Shown piece after piece: positions 5,918 through 13,617 of a stretch of DNA of 24,347 nt. The position numbers and the translations under genes were made by a program. The stretch spans positions 1 through 24,347 of IMG/VR virus record IMGVR_UViG_3300017528_000106; one strand, given 5' to 3'. The notes beneath the pieces were generated by a model. That model was not told the origin of the DNA, made no database searches, and was given only the letters and a program-made list of their open reading frames with translations. Within the stretch, counting starts at the first letter, position 1. Each line of letters opens with the position of its first letter. The DNA comes from a virus.

Positions 5918-5984
5918 AAGATAGGGGATCGACGACTCCCTGGCAACAAAAGAAGTGCGACCAAGGGACATCGATGGGGTAGCG
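5918..5984 (-). promoter_or_regulatory. Leftward promoter, copy 3 (strongest -35/-10)
   Basis: Read on the minus strand: -35 TTGCCA (5941-5946, five of six consensus bases), 17-base spacer, -10 TATCTT (5918-5923, four of six). The sequence just upstream (GCAACAA then AGAAGTGCGA on the plus strand, from 5943) matches copy 1. GGTAGCG is at 5978-5984, exactly 10 bases farther out than in copies 1 and 2. It probably starts the main leftward transcript near 5911, which would give a long leader of about 294 bases. Confidence 0.55.
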
Positions 5985-6231
5985 AGTCCCAGGTAGCAGT
6001 GGCGATTGAGACTCTGGCCTCGGGTGCCTGCAGGGTAGCGCCAGCGGTGAGCGATTGTAAAGCTGTAGTTGACAGCGCGTGCGGAACCTGTCACGCGCGC
6101 CTGCGTTCACTTCTGGTCGCGCTCGCGGCGCGGGCTCGTTTCCCTCGGCCACCTGGGGCGTCACCTCGAGACCAGCGACGCCAGCGGGGACAGCTCGGGG
6201 CCACGGGGCAGCGCCACAGATTCAGCGCTGG

Positions 6232-6271
6232 GATTCCGCCGCGGCTGCACAGCGCTAGCGACGGCGGAATC
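6232..6271. other. 10-bp perfect inverted repeat ahead of the late operon
   Basis: GATTCCGCCG (6232-6241) and CGGCGGAATC (6262-6271) are exact reverse complements around a 20-base loop. As RNA this is a strong hairpin; it is followed by UAGUUGCAG, not a U-run. It lies about 65 bases before the first rightward gene. It may be an operator, an antitermination (put-like) RNA or an insulator between the divergent units. Confidence 0.55.
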
Positions 6272-6274
6272 TAG

Positions 6275-6303
6275 TTGCAGCTCTAGTCCGGCGGCTGATT
6301 GTC
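6275..6303 (+). promoter_or_regulatory. Weak candidate rightward promoter
   Basis: TTGCAG (6275-6280), a 17-base spacer and ATTGTC (6298-6303). The -35 is identical to that of leftward copies 1 and 2, but the -10 is poor. It is placed properly for the gene at 6336 and directly follows the inverted repeat. This is offered only because the late operon needs a promoter here and nothing better was found. Confidence 0.2.
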
Positions 6304-6335
6304 TCAACCGCCCGGTCAGGTTACGTCGCCTGTAG

Positions 6336-6953
6336 GTGTCACTCTACCAGCTCCGCAAGGAAACCGGCGTGTGTACCAGCTGCGGCGGGCCGCCAGCGCC
6401 GGATTCGCTGCTCTGCGAGACCCACCGCGATGCCGCGCGCGCGTCCAAGCGCCGGTGGTGGCGCAAGGCGACGAGCCGCTACCGCCGGGCCAAGGTCTGC
6501 GTCCACTGCGGCGGGTCGCGGCTCCGGGGTGACACCTCGTGCCTGCGCTGCCGCGTCGTCCGCAACCGGCTGTCCAAGGTCACGCCGCCCGAGGCTGTCA
6601 CCGTCGCCAAGTCCGTACGGCTTGCCGCCGCAACCCGCACCCACGCGGATGGCCGCGAGCGCTACCACGGCCAGCAGCGCCGCGGTCAACAGACCCACGC
6701 GGCGCTGAACCGCCAGGATATCCAGATGGCCAGTGAGTCGTTCGCCGCATTCCGGACCGCGCTCGCGCTGCTCGACAGCGACGAGGCCAAGGCATGGCCG
6801 CGTGGCGAGCGCCAGCACTTCGCCGCGGCGGCGGCGAGCCACGGCGAGCGGGTCGGCCGTCACCTTGATGACGTACTCGAGCGGATCGGGCACTTTGGCC
6901 AGGTCGCGGCGCCGCTCGCCGTGCCCGGCAAGTCGCGAAAGCTCGGCGCGTAG
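6336..6953 (+). CDS. Zinc-ribbon protein at the head of the packaging operon (205 aa)
   Basis: GTG at 6336 is chosen because the N-terminus SLYQLRKETGVCTSCG fits the usual start of this type of phage zinc-ribbon protein. A GTG at 6369 has the better ribosome binding site (AAGGA) but would remove that segment. Two Cys clusters are seen: CTSC...C near residues 13-27 and CVHC...CLRC near 55-72, with basic linkers (SKRRWWRK). The C-terminal half is helical. It is not an HNH nuclease: no HNH or HNN signature is visible. Its place before the terminase, with stop and start overlapping as TAGTG, suggests a role in DNA recognition or packaging, which is inference. Confidence 0.7.
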   Translation: MSLYQLRKETGVCTSCGGPPAPDSLLCETHRDAARASKRRWWRKATSRYRRAKVCVHCGGSRLRGDTSCLRCRVVRNRLSKVTPPEAVTVAKSVRLAAATRTHADGRERYHGQQRRGQQTHAALNRQDIQMASESFAAFRTALALLDSDEAKAWPRGERQHFAAAAASHGERVGRHLDDVLERIGHFGQVAAPLAVPGKSRKLGA

Positions 6954-7582
6954 TGCCGGTCAAGCCCAAGGCGGTAGCGCTCGATCCGTCGCGGCGGATG
7001 ACCGCCAATCCGCGCCAGGCGTTCGGTATGCGCGAATTCGGCAACCCCGAGCGTATGCAGTTCGCGATCGACTGCTACGTGAAGGATTGCCGCGGCGGCG
7101 GCTCGGAGATCATGCGCTCGGCACGTGTCCGGCATGCCGTGCGCGAGCGCTTCCATTGTTCGATATCATGCGCCGAGCGGACGTGGATCTCGGTCCGAAA
7201 CTTCCTCGCCGCGCAGTTCATGCGGGAATTGCCCGCGATCAAGGTCGGCTTGATCGAGCGGTTCACCCGGATCGCCGCGTCGGCCGAAGAGGAACACGAC
7301 TACGGCGGCGCCGTGGCGGCATTGCGCGAGTACGGCCGCTTGGTCGGGGCGTATGCCCCGCAACAGGTCGAGATCTCGGCCGGCGTGACCGCCGCGCCCC
7401 AGCTCCGTGAGCTGGTCGCCGTACTCGATGATCGCGATCGCGCAGATCTCGAGCGCATCCTCGCCAACGTCGAGGCGGCCAAGGTGGCCGGGCGGTTAAC
7501 CGACGAGGCCGTGGGCAACGTGATCGACGTCGAAGCTGACGACGCGATCGATGCGCCCGACGACGTGCCCGGGGGTAACTGA
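6953..7582 (+). CDS. terS: Putative terminase small subunit (209 aa)
   Basis: GTG at 6953 overlaps the previous stop (TAGTG). The protein is helical; after a basic N-terminus it has a helix-rich middle and the segment ALREYGRLVGAYAPQQVEIS (residues about 123-142), which resembles the C-terminal oligomerisation part of small terminases where 'GAYAP' is common. The end is acidic. Small terminase binds the packaging site on phage DNA and passes it to the large subunit. The call relies on this motif and on position directly before the large subunit, coupled by TGATG. Confidence 0.7.
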   Translation: MPVKPKAVALDPSRRMTANPRQAFGMREFGNPERMQFAIDCYVKDCRGGGSEIMRSARVRHAVRERFHCSISCAERTWISVRNFLAAQFMRELPAIKVGLIERFTRIAASAEEEHDYGGAVAALREYGRLVGAYAPQQVEISAGVTAAPQLRELVAVLDDRDRADLERILANVEAAKVAGRLTDEAVGNVIDVEADDAIDAPDDVPGGN

Positions 7583-9252
7583 TGCTGTCGGCCGCTGCCG
7601 TTTGCCATTTGCTGGCGGATCCTGCGGCGACGCGATTGGAGCTAGCGCGGCTCCGCGCGGAGCTACACCTGATCGATTTCGTGGAGCTGATGTGGCCGGT
7701 GATCGATCCTGGCCAGCCGTTCGTTCGGACGTGGGTGCAAGAGGCGATCTGCGCCCATCTCGAAGCGGTCAGCAATGGCAAGATCACCAAGCTGTTGATC
7801 ACCGTGCCGCCGGGTTTCACCAAATCGCGGCTGGTGAACGTCATGTGGCCAGCGTGGGAGTGGGGGCCACGGAATCGGCCTGACCTGCGTTACATGAGCT
7901 GGTCGTATTCCGATTCGCTATCCGAGGAGCAGAACGGCGACTGTCGGCGCGTGATCGAGAGTGAAGTGTATCAACGGTTCTGGGGTGACCGATTCCAGAT
8001 CGAGGGTCACGGTAAGGCCAAGAGCTACTACAGGAATAGCCATGGTGGCTGGCGCCGATCGTCCTCGGTGCGCGGGCAGGCAACCGGGTTTCGGGCCGAT
8101 CGGTTGTTATTCGATGACCCGCATGCGGTCAAGGATGGCGACTCGCAGGCCGCGCTCGCGATGGGAACGCGCTGGTTTGCACGCACGCTGCCGACCCGCG
8201 TACGCAACGCCAGCGGCACGGTCAACGTGCGAGTCCCGTTCTGGGTCCGTGACGTCCACGGGCGCAAGCTCGACATCGATCCCGACGACGATCGGCCGAT
8301 CGCGGCCAGCGCGACGATCGGCATTATGCAGCGCATTCACCTGCACGACATCGCCGGAGTGATCCTGAAAAACCCGGCGCTGGGCTACGAGCTGCTCCTC
8401 ATCGAGATGCGTTACAAGGGCGCCGATCATCCGGCGCGGCGCTCACCGGCCTGGCGACCAAGCTCGATCGGTTACGTCGATCCGAGACACGACTTTGGCG
8501 AGCTGGCCGACCCGATCCGGTTCCCGCTCGACAAGGTCGACGAGATGGAAGCGCAGATGATGATCGACGGCGGTTCCGATGCCGTCTGCGCGCAGCACGA
8601 TCAATGGCCACTCGAGGAGTCCGGCTCGTGGTTCAAACTGGAATGGCTCCCGATCATCGAGCCCCATGAGGTGCCGCTTGGCGTCGGGGTCGGGAAGCGC
8701 GGTTGGGATCTCGGCGGTGGTGGGGTGTCGGCCAAGGCCGATCCGACGGCGTCCGCCAGGCTCGCGCGCGGGCCCGATAAGCGGTTCTACCTCTGGGATA
8801 CACAGACCAAGCGGGGCTCGCCGGGCGACGTCGAGGCGTTCATCAAAAAGCAGCACGTTGACGACCCGCTGAGCGTTGACTGGTCGATCCCCGAGGATCC
8901 CGGCACTGGCAAGCTGTACGCGACCTACATCAAGCGTGAGTGCGCGGTGGGTCGCTATGCGTCGTCGTCGCCTGAAGCCAAGGACAAGGTCACCCGCGCC
9001 AAGCCCGTGTCAGGTCAGGCGCAGGCGCAGAACTTCGCGATCGTGCGGCACCCGGGCTGCGAGCTGGCGCAGCGCGAGCTGATCGATTTCCCCTACGGCG
9101 ACCACGACGATATCGTAGACGCGATCTCGCGCGCGTTCACGGCGGTCGTGCGCTGCCCCGATCTGCCGGCGGATCACGGTGGCTATGGCGGGATCATTGT
9201 CGACGAGCCCGAGATCACGGGCGAATCGACCCTGTCCGACTGGAGCGCCTAG
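7582..9252 (+). CDS. terL: Terminase large subunit (556 aa)
   Basis: The DNA-packaging motor ATPase and headful nuclease, which acts at the portal of the empty prohead. The ATPase half has Walker A PPGFTKS (residues 76-82; the usual form is PPRHGKS, so it is a variant), Walker B LLFDDPH (175-181) and the coupling segment ATIGIMQRIHLHD (from 244). The C-terminal RNase H-like nuclease has GWDLGGGG with Asp376 and a closing DHDDIVDAI with Asp509, Asp510 and Asp513. Length is normal. The ATG at 7582 overlaps the small-subunit stop as TGATG. No inactivating change is seen. Confidence 0.95.
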   Translation: MLSAAAVCHLLADPAATRLELARLRAELHLIDFVELMWPVIDPGQPFVRTWVQEAICAHLEAVSNGKITKLLITVPPGFTKSRLVNVMWPAWEWGPRNRPDLRYMSWSYSDSLSEEQNGDCRRVIESEVYQRFWGDRFQIEGHGKAKSYYRNSHGGWRRSSSVRGQATGFRADRLLFDDPHAVKDGDSQAALAMGTRWFARTLPTRVRNASGTVNVRVPFWVRDVHGRKLDIDPDDDRPIAASATIGIMQRIHLHDIAGVILKNPALGYELLLIEMRYKGADHPARRSPAWRPSSIGYVDPRHDFGELADPIRFPLDKVDEMEAQMMIDGGSDAVCAQHDQWPLEESGSWFKLEWLPIIEPHEVPLGVGVGKRGWDLGGGGVSAKADPTASARLARGPDKRFYLWDTQTKRGSPGDVEAFIKKQHVDDPLSVDWSIPEDPGTGKLYATYIKRECAVGRYASSSPEAKDKVTRAKPVSGQAQAQNFAIVRHPGCELAQRELIDFPYGDHDDIVDAISRAFTAVVRCPDLPADHGGYGGIIVDEPEITGESTLSDWSA

Positions 9253-9261
9253 CGTCGGCTC

Positions 9262-10788
9262 GTGGGATTGTTCGGATCCGTCGGTAAAGCGCTGTCGAGC
9301 TTTTTCACGGCCGGTGCGCGTCCGGCCTCGAACGCGACCGCCAACGGAGGCGACGGGATCCAATCCTACGGCGGCTACCTGCAATCGGACGAGCGCCGGT
9401 CCGAGTTGCAGGGCAAGGCCAAGTGGGTCACGTACGCCAACGCTGCCAACACCGGCATCGTCGCGACCGGTCTGCGTTATGCGGGTGGGTTGCTCGCCGG
9501 CACCGCGTGGCATGCCGAGCCTAACGAGCGCGGCGGTGCGGATGCCGATCGCGGTGTCGAGATCGTTACCGAGGGCCTGATCAACGCGCGCATGCCCAAG
9601 CCGTTCTCGACGATCGTGCGTCGTACGGCGCTCTACAAGTATTTTGGCTACTCGCTGCACGAGTGGTCTGCGACCCGTCGCGCCGACGGGATGATCGTGT
9701 TCAGCGACATCGCGCATCGGCCACAGCATACGATCGAACGCTGGGACAAGCCCGACGATCGTTCGCCCTGGCAGGCTGTCGGTCAGCTGGGCGCTGGTGG
9801 CGTCCGGTACGTGATCCCTCGTGGCCGGCTGCTCTATGCGGTCGACGATACGCTGACCGACAGCCCCGACGGCGTGGGCCTCATGCGCCACGTCGTCGAG
9901 CTGGTGCGCCGGCTAGGCGTACTCGAGGGACTCGAGGGGCTGGCGTACGAGACCGATCTGCGGGGCATGCCGATCGGCCGGGCCCCGATCGTCGATCTCA
10001 AGGCCGCAGCGCAGACCGAGGTCGGGAACGACAAGGCCAAGATCGAGGGCTACGTTTCCGAGCGGACGCAGAAGCTACGCGAGGCGCTGCAGGGGATCGT
10101 CAAGTCGCCTGAGAAACTGCAGTATCTGCTCCTCGACTCGGGCACCTATCGCAATGCTGATCAGTCCTCGATCACCGCGGTCCAGAAATGGGCCTTCGAG
10201 CTGCTCCGCGGCGACGCGAACGGCGTCGATGCCGTGGCTGCGGCGATCGGCCGGTTGCAGCTCGAGATCGCACGCGTGCTTGGGATCGAATTCGCGATGA
10301 TCGGCGGCGGCAATTCGGCCGGGACCTACGGCATGCACGATTCCAAGGTCTCGGTATTCGCGACGAGCTTGCAGACCACGCTCAGCGAGATCGCAGCGTT
10401 CGCCGAAAACGATCTGGCGCGCGTGCTCGTCGGGCTTAACGGGCTCGATCCTGATACCTGCACTCCCAAGCTCGTTGCTGAGCCAATCAGCACGGACGCG
10501 ATCGAAGGCGTGTGCATTGCGCTGTCGCACCTTGCACAAGCGGGGCTGCAGTCCGATGACGAGGCGATCGCGGTGATTCGCCGACGGATGCGCCTGCCGC
10601 CGCCGCCGGAACCGTCGGCCGAGCTACTTGGCGCGCTTGGTGAGCCGCGTGGTGCGTTGCGTCTACCGCCGCCTGGCATTGACGCTGCAGCGCCAGCCCC
10701 GGTCGATCCGGCCCAGGGCGAGGTCGATATCCCGGTCGACGATCTGGGCGAAAAACCCTCCAAGCCAAAGGCCAAGGTCAAGCAATGA
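9262..10788 (+). CDS. Portal protein (508 aa)
   Basis: Forms the dodecameric ring through which DNA enters and leaves the head. GTG start nine bases after the terminase stop. Recognisable portal-family segments are ALYKYFGYSLHEWSATRRADG (near residue 115-135; the family has 'F.GfS..Ew..rr.dG'), the RPQHTIERW segment, LLYAVDDTLTDSPDGVGLMR (about 192-211) and YETDLRGMPIGRAP (about 231-244). It belongs to the portal group related to SPP1 gp6/Mu gp29. The last 70 residues are Pro-rich and basic and likely disordered. The stop overlaps the next start as ATGA. Confidence 0.9.
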   Translation: MGLFGSVGKALSSFFTAGARPASNATANGGDGIQSYGGYLQSDERRSELQGKAKWVTYANAANTGIVATGLRYAGGLLAGTAWHAEPNERGGADADRGVEIVTEGLINARMPKPFSTIVRRTALYKYFGYSLHEWSATRRADGMIVFSDIAHRPQHTIERWDKPDDRSPWQAVGQLGAGGVRYVIPRGRLLYAVDDTLTDSPDGVGLMRHVVELVRRLGVLEGLEGLAYETDLRGMPIGRAPIVDLKAAAQTEVGNDKAKIEGYVSERTQKLREALQGIVKSPEKLQYLLLDSGTYRNADQSSITAVQKWAFELLRGDANGVDAVAAAIGRLQLEIARVLGIEFAMIGGGNSAGTYGMHDSKVSVFATSLQTTLSEIAAFAENDLARVLVGLNGLDPDTCTPKLVAEPISTDAIEGVCIALSHLAQAGLQSDDEAIAVIRRRMRLPPPPEPSAELLGALGEPRGALRLPPPGIDAAAPAPVDPAQGEVDIPVDDLGEKPSKPKAKVKQ

Positions 10789-11387
10789 CGATCTTTCTGG
10801 CGAGCATCACCGGCGTGACCCCGAGTGTCGAGATCTATGCCGGGCTTACGGCGGCGATCGCCTTTGTCGGCAGCATGTACGATCCAGCTGCGACCAAATG
10901 GCTCGGGCTGGCGGCGGATGATCAGGCTCGAACGCTGACGACGGCAACGCGGTTTCTCGATGCACAGGCATGGAGCGGTGACCCGACGCGTCTGGTCGGT
11001 GCCAGCATCACCACGCTGGCGTTTCCGCGCACCGGCCTACTGCGTGACGGCATTCCAGTCGACAGCACGACGGTACCGCACGAGATCGTGCAGGGCGCGT
11101 GTCTCTTGGCAGTCGCGATCGCGACCAAGCCGTCGGTGGTGACCGTCGCCGATCAGGGATCGAACCTGGCCTCAGTCAACGCCGGTGGCGGCGTCGGGGT
11201 GACCTACTTCGCGCGAACTTCGGTCGCGCTGGGCACCGCGACGCGGCTGCCGTTCGCGGTCCAGATGCTTGTCGGTCGGTTTCTGGCGATGCCGGGCGAC
11301 GGCGTTGAGGGCGGCTGGGGGTCGGCCGGGAAATCGTGCTCGTCGTACGCAAGTCACCGCCAGTTCGTCGTGGTCGAGGACAAGTAA
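10785..11387 (+). CDS. Head-tail adaptor-like protein, DnaT-like family (200 aa)
   Basis: ATG overlapping the portal stop. The N-terminal half matches the pattern of phage proteins annotated as 'DnaT-like ssDNA-binding', now generally seen as gp6-type head-tail connectors: a YxxL-like start, KWLGLAADDQARTLTTATRFLDAQAWSGDPT split by short loops, then PRTGL...G and IVQGACLLAVAI. Such proteins sit under the portal as the first connector ring. The C-terminal part is Gly-rich. Position after the portal supports the connector reading over ssDNA binding. Confidence 0.7.
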   Translation: MTIFLASITGVTPSVEIYAGLTAAIAFVGSMYDPAATKWLGLAADDQARTLTTATRFLDAQAWSGDPTRLVGASITTLAFPRTGLLRDGIPVDSTTVPHEIVQGACLLAVAIATKPSVVTVADQGSNLASVNAGGGVGVTYFARTSVALGTATRLPFAVQMLVGRFLAMPGDGVEGGWGSAGKSCSSYASHRQFVVVEDK

Positions 11388-11771
11388 ATGGGGCTGCTCG
11401 ACGGCGACATCGCGCAGCTGGTGTCTGATGCGCTGGTCGGTGCCGGGATGTCCTTGCCTGTTACGCTCACCAAGATCGTTCACGGTGTTCGCAATCCGGG
11501 CGCGCTGACCGAGGGCCGCACCCGCACGATCATGGACTACGCCGCGCAGGGCATCGTCTCGACGTACAGCATTTACGTCACCAGCAGCAGCGCAGGTGCA
11601 CAGATCCAGGTCGGTGACCGCAGCATCAAGCTCTGGGCAGCCTCGATCGAGAGTGGCGCGATCCCAGAGCCCGGAGATCGAATTTCGATCGCAGACGGCA
11701 CGTATACGATCGTCGAAGCCGGCGTTCAGCGCGACGCGGCCAGCGCGGTCTACACCTGTCAGTGTCGGTGA
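11388..11771 (+). CDS. Head-tail stopper-like joining protein (127 aa)
   Basis: ATG directly after the previous stop. The protein is beta-rich with a C-terminal pattern EPGDRISIADGTYTIVEAG then DAASAVYTCQCR, which is characteristic of small phage head-tail joining proteins, where 'GDrv.i.g..y.i..v..DpaaA.Y.cq.R' recurs. These close the portal channel after packaging and dock the tail. Length is normal. The family is assigned from this pattern and from the neighbour; no exact family number is claimed. Confidence 0.65.
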   Translation: MGLLDGDIAQLVSDALVGAGMSLPVTLTKIVHGVRNPGALTEGRTRTIMDYAAQGIVSTYSIYVTSSSAGAQIQVGDRSIKLWAASIESGAIPEPGDRISIADGTYTIVEAGVQRDAASAVYTCQCR

Positions 11772-11775
11772 CGCG

Positions 11776-13581
11776 ATGGACGCTGACGCGATGGACGCAT
11801 TACTCACGAGATCTGAGGGCCGGCTACGACGCGATTGGGTCTCGATGCTGGCTCACCTGCGCGACGAGAACGGTATTGATGCGATTACGGCGCGGCTTGC
11901 GACCGGAGGTCATCACGATGTGCTTCCTGATCTCGAGGCGACAGCCGGCAAGTTTGCCGCGAGTGAGCATGCGGTATACGTGACTGCAGCACAGGCGGCC
12001 GCGAGGTGGCTCAACGGGCAATTTCAGAAGGTCGAAAAGAAGTTTTCAGTATTCGACGTGTCGGATCCGCCTGCACTGAAATGGGCACAGCAGAACCAGC
12101 TCAAGCTGATTCGCGAGATCAGCGACGAGCAGCGCGAGGTGATCCGCGGTGTGCTTGAGGACGGTGCCCGAACTGGTGTCGGGCCACGCGCGATGGCCAA
12201 GGAGATCCGCGAGTCGATCGGGTTGACCTCGTATCAGCGCGACGTGGTGCAGAACTACCGGCGCGCGCTTGAGGCTGGAGACCTCAGCGGCGCGCTTGCA
12301 CGCGAACTGCGTCATGGCGGCTACGACGCGAGTCTGCGCACCGCGATTCGCGATCGGCAACCGATCCCCGCTGACCGGATCGACAAGATGGTCGACGCGT
12401 ATCAGCGGAACTTTATCGCGCTGCGTGCCGAGACGATCGCGCGGACCGAGGGCCTACGCGTTGCGCATCAGGGTAGTGAGGAGCTGTACCGTCAGGCGGT
12501 CGCGAGCGGCGATCTGCACCCTGATCAGATTGTGCGTACCTGGAACCACTCGCCAGGCGCGAAAAACAAGAACAACGAGCGGTCGTTTCACAAGTCGATG
12601 CACGGCCAGGTTCGCGCGTTTGGCGAGCTGTTTACCAGTGGCATCGGGGGCCGCTTGCGTTTCCCAGGCGACCCTGATGCTGGGCCAGGCGAGACGCTCA
12701 ATTGTCGCTGCGCGGTGTCGACGCGTGTCGTGGTCGCCGCAGGACGAGCGGCGCGGCCATCGATCCCGACCGTGCCGCCGATCCACATGCCGCCGCCGGT
12801 CCCCATTGCGCCGCCGGCACCACGAGTGCAGCTGGAGACGATGCCGCCGTCATCTGAGGCGATCGCGGGTCGGCAACAGCAACAGTTGCAGCAAGCGCAG
12901 CAACGCCTTGCGGAGCATCGAGTCGCGCTGGATCTCGCGCGCGCGGATGCTGAGCGCATAGCGGCCGCGCATGCTGCGGTCGAGGCCGAGGTAGCGCAGC
13001 TCGAAGAAGGGTTCCGGATCGGCGTCGCGAGCGAGATCGCGGGCGGCGCGAACGACATCGTGCCGGCGCTCGCCGGGCCGCGCGTTGCGGTGAGACCGCC
13101 GCCCGTGCTTGCACCGCCGCGACGAATGGCGCCGCCTACCGCGCTCACCGGCGACCCGTACCGAACACCGGGATCGACCGGCATCGAGATCGTACCGACT
13201 GACCGACCGGCACCGGTTGGCTATGAGGCGGCCGACTACCAGGGCCAGACGCTCTATCGGCACCGGGTATCTGGGCAGACGTACACCGCCGCGCAGGTCC
13301 AGATGCGACAGGGGGACAGCTACCATTTCGAGGTTACGGGGCCTGAGGCCGGGACGGTGCCGGGGTTCGTTACGCTTGAGGTCAGGGAGCCGCACATGCC
13401 GCATAGCGAATTGCGCTACCGCAGCGTTGTGTCGGGCACGGTCTACACCGCTGATCAGATTGCGAGCGGCGAAGCCATCGAGCTTGAGCGCTGGTTGGTT
13501 GCCTTTGAGGCCAAGGAAAACCAGCGGCCGGGGTTTCTCGCCAGATTGGGCGCGCTGCTTACCGGTGGTCCTCGCGGCTGA
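11776..13581 (+). CDS. Mu F-like minor head protein with long C-terminal extension (601 aa)
   Basis: ATG at 11776, five bases after the preceding stop; the frame is open back to 11596, but that part overlies the stopper gene. Residues about 1-315 are the SPP1 gp7/Mu F head-morphogenesis domain: RAETIARTEG near 217, then WNHSPGAKNKNNERSFHKSM, RFPGDPDAGPGE and the terminal LNCRCAV near 309-315, all hallmark segments. The protein binds the portal inside the head and can be ejected with DNA. After it come a Pro-rich linker (about 325-355), a Gln/Ala-rich coiled coil (about 360-415), a second Pro-rich region and a duplicated beta module (YRHRVSGQTYTAAQ near 492, YRSVVSGTVYTADQ near 546). The extension is unusual for the family. 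Confidence 0.9.
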   Translation: MDADAMDALLTRSEGRLRRDWVSMLAHLRDENGIDAITARLATGGHHDVLPDLEATAGKFAASEHAVYVTAAQAAARWLNGQFQKVEKKFSVFDVSDPPALKWAQQNQLKLIREISDEQREVIRGVLEDGARTGVGPRAMAKEIRESIGLTSYQRDVVQNYRRALEAGDLSGALARELRHGGYDASLRTAIRDRQPIPADRIDKMVDAYQRNFIALRAETIARTEGLRVAHQGSEELYRQAVASGDLHPDQIVRTWNHSPGAKNKNNERSFHKSMHGQVRAFGELFTSGIGGRLRFPGDPDAGPGETLNCRCAVSTRVVVAAGRAARPSIPTVPPIHMPPPVPIAPPAPRVQLETMPPSSEAIAGRQQQQLQQAQQRLAEHRVALDLARADAERIAAAHAAVEAEVAQLEEGFRIGVASEIAGGANDIVPALAGPRVAVRPPPVLAPPRRMAPPTALTGDPYRTPGSTGIEIVPTDRPAPVGYEAADYQGQTLYRHRVSGQTYTAAQVQMRQGDSYHFEVTGPEAGTVPGFVTLEVREPHMPHSELRYRSVVSGTVYTADQIASGEAIELERWLVAFEAKENQRPGFLARLGALLTGGPRG

Positions 13582-13617
13582 TTCGCCCCGCGTGGCTGGC
13601 GCTGTGAGCCTTACCGG

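Larger units (their letters stand above)
5618..6335. other. Divergent intergenic control region (718 bases)
   Basis: This stretch separates the leftward small genes from the rightward late genes, and no frame in it looks coding. It holds the leftward promoter copy 3 (5918-5984), a CGGT tandem repeat, GGTAGC boxes at 5648, 5978, 5992 and 6034, a palindrome CCACCC-T-GGGTGG (5713-5725), and a 10-bp inverted repeat (6232-6271). A weaker leftward promoter, TTGGCA (5691-5696) with a 16-base spacer to TACAGG, may lie nearer the gene at 5617. No origin, tRNA or attachment site could be supported. Confidence 0.6.

Noticed and set aside
5924-5940. GGGGA-7-CTCCC as a tRNA T-arm
   Set aside because: The arms do not pair fully, the loop is not TTC-like and no cloverleaf can be built around it.
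6069-6097. TTGACA at 6069-6074 as a rightward promoter
   Set aside because: A perfect -35, but no acceptable -10 at 16-18 bases (TCACGC at 17).
5832-6164. Frame encoding repeated RPTD units through the CGGT repeat
   Set aside because: The repeat is read open in several frames on both strands because of its base content; no ribosome binding site, and the rest of the product is not protein-like.
6369-6953. Shorter start for the zinc-ribbon protein at GTG 6369
   Set aside because: It has the better Shine-Dalgarno, but would remove the N-terminal YxxRxxxG segment typical before the first CxxC; left as an alternative.
9010-9891. Long minus-strand open frame (293 codons) across the terminase/portal junction
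   Set aside because: It lies opposite two clearly identified genes; long antisense frames are common in high-GC DNA and the product looks like no protein.
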